Positions 1 through 8,370 of a stretch of 64,000 bases of DNA are shown here, piece by piece. Source of the DNA: Calidifontibacter indicus (GTDB lineage: Bacteria > Actinomycetota > Actinomycetes > Actinomycetales > Dermatophilaceae). Made by a program: the position numbers and the translations under genes. Location: positions 2,852,001 to 2,916,000 of the forward strand of contig NZ_QTUA01000001.1 in assembly GCF_003386865.1 (NCBI RefSeq), written 5' to 3'. Position 1 is the stretch's first letter; the number at the start of each line of letters is the position of its first letter. The notes under the pieces were generated by a model, which did not search any database, was not told the origin of the DNA, and worked only from the letters and a program-made list of their open reading frames with translations.

Positions 1-1015
1 CCAACGAGGCCGCGATGGGATCGTCGCGCAGAGCCTCGAGCACCAGCACGAAGGCGGCCACCCCGCACAACGCAACGAGGGATTCCGCGGTGCCCCACGG
101 GTCGGGCCGGTAGACCGAGTACGGCACCTTCCGTCCGCCCCACCAGAGCCCGAGCGCCCCCAGCAGCAGACCGAGTACGACGAATCCGCGTCCGATCCAC
201 ACCGGTGTGCCGGTCTGTTCGCCGTCGGCGGAGGTCGATTCGCCGAGCAGTCCGTACAACCCGACACACAACGCCATCAGTCCACCGAGCGACAGCGCCC
301 CCATCAGGATACTGTCGCGGCGGGTGGTCTCGGCCCGGTTGCCGAAGCCCCGCGCATCCATCGAGGCGGCCAGCAGCAACGACCGGTCGAGGGTGTCCTG
401 CAGCACCGGCAGCGCGATCTGCGGCACGCCGCGCAAACCCGACGCGGTGCTCCCCCGCAGCTGCCGCGCGCGCCGCACCCGCACCGCGCTCTCGGCCAGC
501 TGCGGCACCACGGTCAGGGCGATGACGACGGCCGTGCCGACGTCACGCACCGCGGCCGGCAGCGACCGCAGCAGCCGTCGCGGGTTGGCGAGCACGTTGG
601 CCGCGCCGAAGCACGTGATCATCGTGGCCAATCGCAGGCCCTCGCTCGCCGCCGCGGCCAGGTCTTCCACGGCGATCGGCCCGAGCAACTGGATGCCGGC
701 AGCCCACGAGGGAAGGTCGACCGCCGGCAGCCGCACCAGCACGGTCGGCCCGGTCTTGGCGCCGACGAGCACGAACAGGAGCACCCGGCTGACCACGACG
801 AACACGCCGAGGTAGAGGTACATCCGGAACGACCGAGCCCACGGTGCATTGGGACGACGGTTGACCACCACGAAGACGACCGCGCCGAGCGCGAGCAGAA
901 GCAGCATCGGATTGGTGGTCTGGGTGGCGGCGGCACCGAGGCAACACGCCCACAGCCACCACGCCCCAGGGTGCACGAAGCGGGGCGCCCATCCTCCGGT
1001 ACTGCCTGCGACCAC
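1..1015 (-). CDS. ECF transporter transmembrane (T) subunit, CbiQ/EcfT family; 3' end beyond window
   Basis: This is the energy-coupling membrane subunit of an ECF-type vitamin importer, linking an S subunit to the cytoplasmic ATPases. The reading frame starts at a GTG eight bases after the stop of the upstream DUF4430-like gene and stays open to the window edge, about 338 codons. Several hydrophobic segments are visible, and the family's coupling motif appears as ASMDARGFG, preceded by an Arg-rich helix (VRVRRARQLRG). It is the third gene after a cobalamin riboswitch, so cobalamin or a precursor is the likely substrate. The ATPase and S-subunit genes are expected just beyond the left edge. 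The family call is firm; the substrate is inferred from context. Confidence 0.85.
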   Translation of the reverse strand, partial: MVAGSTGGWAPRFVHPGAWWLWACCLGAAATQTTNPMLLLLALGAVVFVVVNRRPNAPWARSFRMYLYLGVFVVVSRVLLFVLVGAKTGPTVLVRLPAVDLPSWAAGIQLLGPIAVEDLAAAASEGLRLATMITCFGAANVLANPRRLLRSLPAAVRDVGTAVVIALTVVPQLAESAVRVRRARQLRGSTASGLRGVPQIALPVLQDTLDRSLLLAASMDARGFGNRAETTRRDSILMGALSLGGLMALCVGLYGLLGESTSADGEQTGTPVWIGRGFVVLGLLLGALGLWWGGRKVPYSVYRPDPWGTAESLVALCGVAAFVLVLEALRDDPIAASL

Positions 1016-1022
1016 TCCCCGA

Positions 1023-2051
1023 TCAGTCCTGCGGACGACGGCGGAACCAGGCGATGACGGCGCCTGCACCGAGCAGCGCCACGGCCCCACCGCCGGCGAC
1101 CAGGCCGAGGTTGGTGCCGCCACCGCCGCCGTTGTTGTCGGGCTGCGCGACGGCGACATCGGTGCCCGTCGGGACACCGGTCGTCGAGGCGTTCGTCGAG
1201 GCGTCAGCTGAGGCCGAGGTCTGCGACGACGGATCCTGCGACCGGTTCTGCGACGACGAACCGGTAGCCGTACTCGACGAGGTGGACGAGGTCGCGCCGG
1301 CCTTCTTCGACCCAGCGGCCGATGCCGACCCGGACCCTGCGCTCGATCCCGACGTGGGCACCGAACCAGCGGTGCCCGAACGAGGTGCCGTCGAGGACGA
1401 GCCGGGCGCCGTCGACGACGGCCGGGCGGCCGTCGAACTCGGGTGCGCCGCAGTCGAACTCGGACACGTCGAGGTGGAGCTGGGCCGCGGGCTCGTGCTC
1501 GTCGGCCGTGTCGTGCTCGTGGCGCTCGTCGTGCTCGTCGCGGACGGCTTGGTCGGGGTGATCGGCGCGATGCCGGGCGCAGCGCCCGATCCGAACCGCC
1601 AGCCGACGCTGCTGCCCTGCGGCGCAGGCATCGAGGCCGCACCCATCTGGGAGTAGGTCCAGCCACTGCCCGGACGGCCACTGAAGACGGCCCAGTAGGC
1701 AGTGCTCGGCGCCGCGCGCTGGCACGGATCACTGGCCGGCTGCCCACTGATCCGGCACACGAAGTAGCCCGCTTCCCGGGCGGCTCGGGTGGTCTGGAAC
1801 CCGGCGGCCTGCGTCGCCTGCAGCGCGCTGGAGTAACTCCCTGGAGCGCATCCGGTGGCGATGCCGCCACCGGGGAATTGCACGACCACCGAGACACCCG
1901 TGCTGCCGGTGCAACCGGCTGCCTGGCTCGACGGTGCCTGCACGAAGCCGACGAGTCCGACGAACCCCAGGGCCAGCCCGAGCGCGACGAACAGCCTCAG
2001 CGCGGTGCTCCCGGCGCGCGCCGGGCGACGATCACTTGCGACGGCGGCCAT
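1023..2051 (-). CDS. secreted, C-terminally anchored DUF4430-like (SCO2322-type) protein
   Basis: This surface protein of about 342 residues probably takes part in cobalamin capture. It has an N-terminal hydrophobic signal ending near SSQA|AGC, then a compact domain of about 110 residues (VSVVVQFPGG, AGF, YFVCRISG, YWAVFSG, GWRFGSG). That pattern is typical of DUF4430, the fold of the C-terminal domain of transcobalamin. A Ser/Thr/Pro/Ala-rich stalk of about 150 residues follows, then one transmembrane helix and an RRR tail, so the domain faces outward. The ATG at 2051 has a GGAG before it and overlaps the upstream stop by 20 bases. An upstream start at 2129 would overlap far more and was not chosen. 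The domain call comes from residue pattern only. Confidence 0.7.
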   Translation of the reverse strand: MAAVASDRRPARAGSTALRLFVALGLALGFVGLVGFVQAPSSQAAGCTGSTGVSVVVQFPGGGIATGCAPGSYSSALQATQAAGFQTTRAAREAGYFVCRISGQPASDPCQRAAPSTAYWAVFSGRPGSGWTYSQMGAASMPAPQGSSVGWRFGSGAAPGIAPITPTKPSATSTTSATSTTRPTSTSPRPSSTSTCPSSTAAHPSSTAARPSSTAPGSSSTAPRSGTAGSVPTSGSSAGSGSASAAGSKKAGATSSTSSSTATGSSSQNRSQDPSSQTSASADASTNASTTGVPTGTDVAVAQPDNNGGGGGTNLGLVAGGGAVALLGAGAVIAWFRRRPQD

Positions 2052-3315
2052 AGGCTCCAGCCCCTGCGCCGACGGTGGCGATGAGCGCCACGGCCCCGGC
2101 CAGCACGCCGAGGTCGGCTCCCCCGTCACCGGTCGGGCCGTCGGTGACGACCGCCGGGCCGGTCACGGTCGAGGTCGACGAAGCGGCCACCGACGTGGTG
2201 GGAGACGTGGTGGACGCTGACGAGGACGATGTGGACGACGTGGTGGACGCCGAGGTGCTCGACGTGCTGCTGCTGGTAGTCGTGCTGCAGTCGACGGCCG
2301 CGGTCGCGGCGCCGTGCGCGGTCACCGACACGTACGGCTGCAGGGTGAGCCCGAACGCCGCCTGCACGGTGCTGCGGTTCTCCTGGTCACCGGGTGCCCC
2401 CGCGGCCAACTTGGTGGTGTAGGTCGCACGGTCGTAGGCGATGGCGCCGCGCAACGGCGCCGGCGCGTCGCAGCCGAACTGCAGCGACTTCACGAACGCG
2501 GTCGCACGAGCGGCGTTGGCCGACTTGCCGGTCACCGAGAAGGCGACGGCGGCCAGGCCGGTGCTGTTGCTGTTCACGGCGGAGGTGGTCGAGCCGCCGC
2601 CCACACCACCGGACGCCTGCTGCTTCCCGGCGAGGTAGTCGGCACCGCGGGTGGCGGCAGCACTGTCGCCCACGGCTGCGAGCGCCTGCACCGCGAAGGA
2701 GGTCGCGTCCGGGTCGCTGGCGCAGCCGGTGTCGCCGGGGTTGAGCTTGAACCCGCCGTCGGTGCACTGCTGGGACTTCAGGAAGGCGATGGCATTGGCC
2801 GAAGGGTTCACGCCCGAGCGCTTGAGCGCGATGAGCGCCCACGACTGGGACAGGTTGTTGGAGTAGTCGCCGTACTCGGACTTGTCGGAGAATCGCCCGT
2901 TCGCCGCCTCGAGGCCGCGCAGGTCAGTGACCAGTGCGCCGGTCGAGCGTCCGGTGGCCTTGAGCATGACGATCTGCTTGGCCAGCGACCCGCTGTAGCG
3001 CTCGGCACCGGCACCGTAGTAGGCGCTGCCGTTCGCGACCATGTAGTCGGCGGCACGGCCCATCTCGGTCTGCCCGGCGCCGGTCGTGGCGAGCGCGAGG
3101 ATCGCGTCGTTGGTGAGGCCGTAGTCGGCGTACGGGGTGCCGTCGAAGGTGGTGGACAGGTGGTGTCCGCCGGCAGCGAGCTGCGAGACGAGGTAGGACG
3201 CGACACCGACCTCGGGGGTGGTCGCGGCCTGAGCGGTCGACGTGCCGGCCAGGGCAAGGGCGGCGAGCGCGGCAGTGCCCGCGAGACCCGCGCGGGCGGT
3301 GGTGTTGAGGGTCAT
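2032..3315 (-). CDS. secreted alpha/alpha-toroid (prenyltransferase/squalene-oxidase repeat) protein, transcobalamin alpha-domain-like
   Basis: The 427-residue product has a signal peptide cut near TAQA|ATTP and a helical region of about 300 residues. That region carries repeats typical of terpenoid-cyclase/prenyltransferase toroids (QQCTDGGF, SFAVQALAAVGD, STVQAAFGL). A Ser/Thr-rich stalk, one transmembrane helix and an RRRK tail follow. No catalytic cyclase motif is evident, and secretion argues against lipid cyclisation. The same toroid fold forms the N-terminal domain of animal transcobalamin and intrinsic factor. The gene is first in its operon, directly behind a cobalamin riboswitch, and precedes a DUF4430-like gene and an ECF T subunit. 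The inferred role is extracellular corrinoid binding. The start has the strong ribosome site GAAGGA. Confidence 0.75.
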   Translation of the reverse strand: MTLNTTARAGLAGTAALAALALAGTSTAQAATTPEVGVASYLVSQLAAGGHHLSTTFDGTPYADYGLTNDAILALATTGAGQTEMGRAADYMVANGSAYYGAGAERYSGSLAKQIVMLKATGRSTGALVTDLRGLEAANGRFSDKSEYGDYSNNLSQSWALIALKRSGVNPSANAIAFLKSQQCTDGGFKLNPGDTGCASDPDATSFAVQALAAVGDSAAATRGADYLAGKQQASGGVGGGSTTSAVNSNSTGLAAVAFSVTGKSANAARATAFVKSLQFGCDAPAPLRGAIAYDRATYTTKLAAGAPGDQENRSTVQAAFGLTLQPYVSVTAHGAATAAVDCSTTTSSSTSSTSASTTSSTSSSSASTTSPTTSVAASSTSTVTGPAVVTDGPTGDGGADLGVLAGAVALIATVGAGAGAYGRRRK

Positions 3316-3325
3316 GGTGATCCTT

Positions 3326-3358
3326 CCAGGACGGCCGGCGTGCGGGAGCCGGTCCTGG
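3326..3358 (-). promoter_or_regulatory. hairpin next to the ribosome site, probable riboswitch expression platform
   Basis: CAGGACCGGC and GCCGGCCGTCCTG form an imperfect stem ending directly before the GAAGGA ribosome site of the toroid gene. It lies between the cobalamin aptamer and the start codon and has no U run, which suits translational control. The switching mechanism is inferred. Confidence 0.45.
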
Positions 3359-3384
3359 TGGGGTCCGACGCTCCGCCCGTAGAC

Positions 3385-3505
3385 CTCGACGGGGAGTGAG
3401 CTCGTCTCCGCGTCGGCGTTCCGGCTCGCCCTCTCGGGCCTACGGTTGCGGGTCAGCGCCGGACTTCGACCGGCTTTCCCTCCGCGGATACGCCGGTCAC
3501 TCTAC
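3385..3505 (-). promoter_or_regulatory. cobalamin riboswitch
   Basis: On the minus strand the leader contains GGGAAAGCCGGTCGAAGTCC (from 3480), then GGCGCTGACCCGCAACCGTA. This closely matches the conserved cobalamin-aptamer core (GGGAA, CCGGTG-A-TCCGG, CTGACCCGCAACCGT). A shortened B12-box-like stretch, GAGCCGGAACGCC, lies near 3428-3416. The element precedes the toroid protein gene by about 70 bases. It predicts that cobalamin represses this uptake operon. Confidence 0.9.
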
Positions 3506-3573
3506 GCCGCGCGCCGGGCGCCCCCGACATGCGTCCGGTGGGTGTGAGATGGGTAGGCGTCGGGACCGGGAGG

Positions 3574-5619
3574 TCACGGCCGGGTGCGCAGCACGTCCCA
3601 GATCTGCCGGGCGGCGGGCACCGCGGCCGATGCGGCGAGGCCGCCCTGTTCGATCATCACGACGACGACGTACTGCTTGCCGCTGGGCAGCTTGGGTCCG
3701 TACGACGCGAACCATGCGGTGGCGTCCTTGCCGTAGACCTCGCCGGTGCCGGTCTTGCCCGAGACCGGGTAGTCGGCGGGGAAGGTCGCAAAGCCCGCGT
3801 GCGCGGTGCCGGCCGGTTCGGTGACCACGCGCCGCAGGCCGTCAAGCAGCACCGGACGAGCCTCGGCAGGCATCGACACGGTGCCGGTGCGGTGCGGGGT
3901 GACGGCGGTGCGGGAGGAACCGTCGGCGGTGCGGGTGGCCGCGACCACCTGCGGCTGCCAGAGCGTTCCGCCGTTGGCGACGGCGGCGTACGCTACCGCC
4001 AGTTGCAGCGGGCTGACGAGCATGTCGCCCTGACCGATCGAGAGGTTGACGGCGTCACCGGCCTGCCACTGGTAGCCGTACCGGCAGTTCTCGACCGCCA
4101 ACTGCTTGAAGTAGTCGGCCTGCGCCTTGTCCTTCACCTCGGGGTAGCCGGTTGTCGCACGGCGGCAGGTGGTGGCCTTCATCGCGTTCCACTGATTCAC
4201 CTTCCACTGGCGCCCGGGCACGTTGCCGGCTGCCTCGCCCGGTAGGTCGATGCCGGTGGGTTTGCCGAAGCCGAACGAGACGGCGGTGTCGGTGAACGGG
4301 TTCGGGGTGGATGCGTCGGCCTTGATGCCGCCCTCGGCGATCCACCGGGCGTAGGCCCAGCGGTAGAAGACGGTGTCGCAGGAGACCTCGAGCGCGGTGG
4401 GCAGGTCGATCGATCCGAACGCCGCCGACTCGTAGTTCTTGAAGACCCGGCTGCCGACGGTGACCGACGACGAGCACTGGTAGTGCCCCTTCGGATCGAT
4501 GCCGGTGGCGATCGCGGCCGGCAGGCTCACCGCCTTGAAGGTCGACGCCGGGGGTTGCAGTTGCGCGATCGCCCGGTTCATCAACGGGTTGTTCGCCGAG
4601 GGTGCGGTGAGGCGGGCGTAGTCGGCCGAGCTGATGCCGCCGGTCCAGACCAGGGGGTCGTAGCTGGGGTTGCTGGCCATCGCCACGACGGCGCCGCTCG
4701 ATGCGTCGAGCACCAGTGCCGCTCCCCCGGTCGTCGGACGCTTCGCGGCCCGCAACCGGGCGATCGTGTCCGACAGCGCCGACTCGGCGGCCCGCTGCAC
4801 CGGCAGGTCGAGGTGGGTGACGACATCGCGTCCGGACGTCGGGGGCCGGGTGCTCACCGTGCTCACCGGCAACCCGCGGGCGTCGACGGCAAGCACCGTC
4901 TCACCGGCGGTGCCACGCAACGCCTTGTCCTGACTGAGTTCGAGGCCGCTGCGCCCGATGACGTCGGCGGCGGTCAGTGACGGATTGCGTTGCAGGTCAT
5001 CGCTGTTCGTGCGGCCAAGGTAGCCGATCACCTGTGCCGCGTTGACCGCCGACGGCGCCGGGAAGCGGCGCACCTGCACCTGCTGGACGGCGATGCCAGG
5101 GAAGTCCTCGGGGCGTTCGAGCAAGGTCATCGCCAGCCCGGGATCGACGTCGCCGAGCACCGGGATCGGTTCGACCGGGCTCCCGGAGAAGCAGACGGGG
5201 GCCGGCGGTGCGCCCGCCGTGCCGCAGGCCCGGGTGCGGGCCAGCATCTGTTCCACGTCGCCGCCGACGAGTTGCTGCACCCGGGTCAGCAGCGCGCGGC
5301 CGCCGTCCTTGCTGTCGGCCAGCACCGTGGGGTCGATCGTCAGCATGGCGGTCGACCCGTTGGTGACCAGCGGGGTGCCGTCGACAGCGAGGATGCGACC
5401 GCGGGTGGCCGGCACGGTGATCGTGCGGGTGTTGATGCGCTCGGCGGCCTGCCGCATCTGGGGGCCGTCGACCACCTGCAGTTGGAAGAGCCGTCCGGCG
5501 AGCACCCCGAACACCAGCACGGCGACGAGCAGCAGCGCCCAGATGCGGGTGGGGTACGGCGCCCGCCCGGCCGGACGGTGGCCGTCGGGATACTCGATGC
5601 CGCCGCGCCGCCGAATCAC
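3574..5619 (-). CDS. mrdA: penicillin-binding protein 2 (elongasome transpeptidase)
   Basis: This class B penicillin-binding protein cross-links peptidoglycan with the MreBCD elongation machinery. One membrane anchor lies near residues 25-43, followed by the dimerisation and transpeptidase domains. The catalytic motifs are all present: STFK with Ser359, SCD at 413-415 and KTGTG from Lys622. The length of 681 residues suits PBP2. The GTG start overlaps the mreD stop as GTGA, indicating translational coupling. An in-frame extension upstream runs inside mreD and was rejected. No rodA follows; the next genes on this strand belong to the cobalamin operon. Confidence 0.93.
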   Translation of the reverse strand: MIRRRGGIEYPDGHRPAGRAPYPTRIWALLLVAVLVFGVLAGRLFQLQVVDGPQMRQAAERINTRTITVPATRGRILAVDGTPLVTNGSTAMLTIDPTVLADSKDGGRALLTRVQQLVGGDVEQMLARTRACGTAGAPPAPVCFSGSPVEPIPVLGDVDPGLAMTLLERPEDFPGIAVQQVQVRRFPAPSAVNAAQVIGYLGRTNSDDLQRNPSLTAADVIGRSGLELSQDKALRGTAGETVLAVDARGLPVSTVSTRPPTSGRDVVTHLDLPVQRAAESALSDTIARLRAAKRPTTGGAALVLDASSGAVVAMASNPSYDPLVWTGGISSADYARLTAPSANNPLMNRAIAQLQPPASTFKAVSLPAAIATGIDPKGHYQCSSSVTVGSRVFKNYESAAFGSIDLPTALEVSCDTVFYRWAYARWIAEGGIKADASTPNPFTDTAVSFGFGKPTGIDLPGEAAGNVPGRQWKVNQWNAMKATTCRRATTGYPEVKDKAQADYFKQLAVENCRYGYQWQAGDAVNLSIGQGDMLVSPLQLAVAYAAVANGGTLWQPQVVAATRTADGSSRTAVTPHRTGTVSMPAEARPVLLDGLRRVVTEPAGTAHAGFATFPADYPVSGKTGTGEVYGKDATAWFASYGPKLPSGKQYVVVVMIEQGGLAASAAVPAARQIWDVLRTRP

Positions 5620-6113
5620 ACCATCCCCCTGGCAACGAGGTGGTGTTCCAGCCGCATCACCGGAGGCACGAGCAGCGCGCCGACGACGGCGGTCAACACC
5701 ACGAGGGCGGCCGCGTGACCGAGGTCGAACCCCTGCCGCGCCGACGCCGCCACGCCGAGCCGCACCAGTTGCACGGCGGCCGCGGCGAGCAGCAGGCATG
5801 CTGCCGGCAGCAGCACCGACGCCCGCACCGAACGATGCAGCACGCCCGCGCCCGCGCCGATCGCGGCGTAGACCAGCGCGGTCGCCCCGAGCGGCACCGA
5901 CCCCGGCGGCACGACGTCGACCAGCAGCCCGGCGACGAGCCCGAACAACGCGCCCACCTGGGTGCCGGCGCGCAACCCGACCGCGACGACGAGCACCAGC
6001 ACGAGATCGACCGGCACACCCCAACGGGGCAGCACGGTGACGGTCAGCAACACCGCAAGCAGCAGTTCCAGCGTCCGCACGACGGTCAACCGTGCGGGGA
6101 TCAACGAGGTCAC
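5616..6113 (-). CDS. mreD: rod shape-determining protein MreD
   Basis: MreD is a small integral-membrane protein of the elongasome that links MreC, PBP2 and the MreB filament. The product has 165 residues and is almost entirely hydrophobic, with about five transmembrane segments. The GTG start lies eight bases after the mreC stop, and the stop overlaps the PBP2 start by four bases. This tight spacing marks an mreC-mreD-mrdA operon. Sequence conservation of MreD is weak, so position carries much of the call. Confidence 0.87.
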   Translation of the reverse strand: MTSLIPARLTVVRTLELLLAVLLTVTVLPRWGVPVDLVLVLVVAVGLRAGTQVGALFGLVAGLLVDVVPPGSVPLGATALVYAAIGAGAGVLHRSVRASVLLPAACLLLAAAAVQLVRLGVAASARQGFDLGHAAALVVLTAVVGALLVPPVMRLEHHLVARGMV

Positions 6114-6120
6114 CGCGACG

Positions 6121-6948
6121 TCACCGGGTGCCCTGCACCGTCGGACGGGTCTGCCGGTCACCGGGCAGCACCACCCCGACGAGGTCGAGCCGGCTGACGT
6201 CGACCGCGGGCCGCAGCACCGCGGTGGGCGCACCCTGGCCACGGTCGGGGTCGACGGATACCACCGTGCCGACCGGCACGCCCGACACGTACGGCGTCTG
6301 GTCGATGCTGCCGAGGGTGGTCGCGCGGTCGCCGACCTTCGCCTGGGTGGTGCCGGCGATCCGGAGCGTGAGGCGCCCGGGATCGCGGGTGGGCAGCCCG
6401 GCGGGCACCTTCGCCGACACCGACGCGAGCATTCCGGGTGCACCGACCCGCACCCCGACCGCGCTGTCCGGGTCGGTGAGCAACTGCACCGTCGCCGAGT
6501 GGGTGCTGACCGCGACCGTGCGTCCGACGAGTCCGTCGGTGGCGATCACGGTCAGGTTGGTGCGGATGCCGTCCGCCGATCCGGCGTCGATCGTCACCTG
6601 CTGCACCGTGCCCGCCGTGGTGCCCGTGGTGTAGCCGATGACGCGCGCCGCCACGAACCGGCGTCCGTCGGCCGGTGCCGACCCGAGCAAGGTCCGCAGG
6701 GCACTGAGCGTCGCCGCGTTCGCACGGGAGTCACCCGCATCGCGGAGCGCGGAATCACGTTGCCGAGCAAGGCTGTTCGCGTCGTCGCCGCCGGACAACG
6801 CCGACTGGGCGGGTGAGAACACCTCTGCGGCGACCCGCCGCACCGGTGCCGTGGCACCGGGCGCCGCCTGGTCGACGACGACCGCCAACAGACATCCGGC
6901 CAACCCGACGGCGAGCACCCGCCGTCGGGTGTGTGGCCGGAGCGCCAT
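6121..6948 (-). CDS. mreC: rod shape-determining protein MreC
   Basis: MreC is the bitopic scaffold that connects the cytoskeleton to PBP2 outside the membrane. The 275-residue product has a short basic N-terminus, one transmembrane helix near residues 10-28, a short helical region and the typical MreC beta domain (ARVIGYTTGTTAGTVQQVTIDAG, VGRTVAVS, TVVSVDPD). It starts three bases after the aminotransferase stop and ends eight bases before mreD, so it sits in one transcription unit with both neighbours. Confidence 0.92.
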   Translation of the reverse strand: MALRPHTRRRVLAVGLAGCLLAVVVDQAAPGATAPVRRVAAEVFSPAQSALSGGDDANSLARQRDSALRDAGDSRANAATLSALRTLLGSAPADGRRFVAARVIGYTTGTTAGTVQQVTIDAGSADGIRTNLTVIATDGLVGRTVAVSTHSATVQLLTDPDSAVGVRVGAPGMLASVSAKVPAGLPTRDPGRLTLRIAGTTQAKVGDRATTLGSIDQTPYVSGVPVGTVVSVDPDRGQGAPTAVLRPAVDVSRLDLVGVVLPGDRQTRPTVQGTR

Positions 6949-6951
6949 GGG

Positions 6952-8280
6952 TCAGCCCTTGGCCTGGGCGTCCCCGACCGCGAGTGCCGCGTCGAGGATC
7001 TGCAGACCCTCCTGCAACTGGTCGTCAGGAATGTTGAGCGCGGGCACGACGTGGATGCGGTTGTAGTTGACGAACGGCAGCAGGCCGTTCTTCTTGCACT
7101 CGGCCACCACCGCGTCCATCGCCGGGCTCGACCCGCCGTACGGCGCGAGGGGTTCGCGGGTTTCCTTGTCGCGCACCAGTTCCAGCGCCCAGAACGCACC
7201 GACGCCGCGCACCTCGCCGAGACAGGCGTGGTCGTCGGCCATCTTGGTCAGGGTCGGCCCGATGATGTCGCGGCCGACGCGCGCGGCGTTCTCGACCATG
7301 CCCTCCTCGCGCATCGCACCGATCGTCGCGATCGCGGCCGCGGCGGCCAGCGGGTGGCCGGAGTAGGTGAGGCCGCCCGGGTAGGGCTTCTCGGCGAACG
7401 ACTCGAACACCGTCGGCCCGACCATGACGCCGCCGAGCGGCACATAACCCGAGGTGACGCCCTTGGCGAAGGTCACGAGGTCGGGCACCACGTCGTGGGC
7501 GTCGAGCGCCAGCCATTCACCGGTGCGACCGAACCCGGCCATCACCTCGTCGGCGATGTAGACGAGACCGAATTCGTCGCACAACTCGCGCACCCCCTTG
7601 AGGTAGCCGGGCGGCGGGGGCATGATCCCGGCGGTGCCCGGGATGGTCTCCAGCAGGATGGCGGCGATCGTCGAGGGGCCCTCGAGTTCGATGGTGCTGC
7701 GCAGGTGCGCCAGTGCCCGCTCGCACTCCTGCTGCTCGGTGGTCGCGTGGAACTCCGAGCGGTAGAGGAACGGTCCGCGGAAGTGGACGATGCCGGCGTT
7801 GCCGTAGTCGCTGGCCCAACGGCGCGGGTCGCCGGTCGCGTTGAGCGCGGTCTGGGTGCCGCCGTGGTAGCTGCGGTAGCGGGTGAGCACCTTGATCTTG
7901 CCGGTGTGCAGGCGGGCCATCCGGATCGCGTGCTCGATCGCCTCGGCGCCGGCGTTGGTGAAGAAGGTGTACTCCATGCCCTCGGGCGAGATCTCGGCGA
8001 TCAACCGGGCCGCCTCGGAGCGTTCGGCGTTGGCGTGGGCCGGGGCGATCGTGCACAGCTTCGCGGCCTGGTCCTGGATCGCCTTGACCACCTTGGGGTG
8101 CTGGTGGCCGATGTTGGTGTAGACCAACTGGGAGGTGAAGTCGAGGTAGCGGTTGCCCTGGTCGTCCCACAGGTGGGAGCCCTCGGCGCGGTCGACCACC
8201 ATCGGGCTGATCTTGCGCTGGGCCGACCACGAGTGAAAGACGTGGGCGCGGTCCAGTTCGTAGGCGCGGGAGTTGCTCAT
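6952..8280 (-). CDS. class-III pyridoxal-phosphate aminotransferase (omega type)
   Basis: This 442-residue fold-type I enzyme should move an amino group from an amine or omega-amino acid to a keto acid, probably pyruvate or 2-oxoglutarate. Visible family motifs are the phosphate-binding TNAGAEAIEHAIRMAR, YRSYHGGT, the cofactor aspartate in YIADEVMAGFGRTG and the Schiff-base lysine in TFAKGVTSGYVPLGG. The sequence looks closest to taurine-pyruvate or beta-alanine aminotransferases, but the substrate cannot be fixed by eye. It has its own ribosome site (AAGGATG). Its position between mreB and mreC is unusual. Confidence 0.88.
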   Translation of the reverse strand: MSNSRAYELDRAHVFHSWSAQRKISPMVVDRAEGSHLWDDQGNRYLDFTSQLVYTNIGHQHPKVVKAIQDQAAKLCTIAPAHANAERSEAARLIAEISPEGMEYTFFTNAGAEAIEHAIRMARLHTGKIKVLTRYRSYHGGTQTALNATGDPRRWASDYGNAGIVHFRGPFLYRSEFHATTEQQECERALAHLRSTIELEGPSTIAAILLETIPGTAGIMPPPPGYLKGVRELCDEFGLVYIADEVMAGFGRTGEWLALDAHDVVPDLVTFAKGVTSGYVPLGGVMVGPTVFESFAEKPYPGGLTYSGHPLAAAAAIATIGAMREEGMVENAARVGRDIIGPTLTKMADDHACLGEVRGVGAFWALELVRDKETREPLAPYGGSSPAMDAVVAECKKNGLLPFVNYNRIHVVPALNIPDDQLQEGLQILDAALAVGDAQAKG

Positions 8281-8330
8281 CGGGACATCCTTCCTCAGCC
8301 GACCGCGCGCATTCCGGGTGGGCGCACGGG

Positions 8331-8370
8331 TCAGTACTTCTGCTCAGTACTTTTGCTCAGTACCTCTTGC
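8331..8370. repeat. three tandem copies of a 13-14 bp unit at the mreB stop codon
   Basis: On the plus strand TCAGTACTTCTGC, TCAGTACTTTTGC and TCAGTACCTCTTGC lie head to tail. Each copy carries TGA on the minus strand. The first copy met by mreB translation (8357-8370) supplies its last codons and stop; the other two fall in the 3' gap before the aminotransferase gene. Confidence 0.85.

Noticed and set aside
2032-3315. Squalene/terpene cyclase for hopanoid or carotenoid synthesis
   Set aside because: The protein is secreted and surface-anchored, lacks the catalytic DxDD motif, and is controlled by a cobalamin riboswitch.
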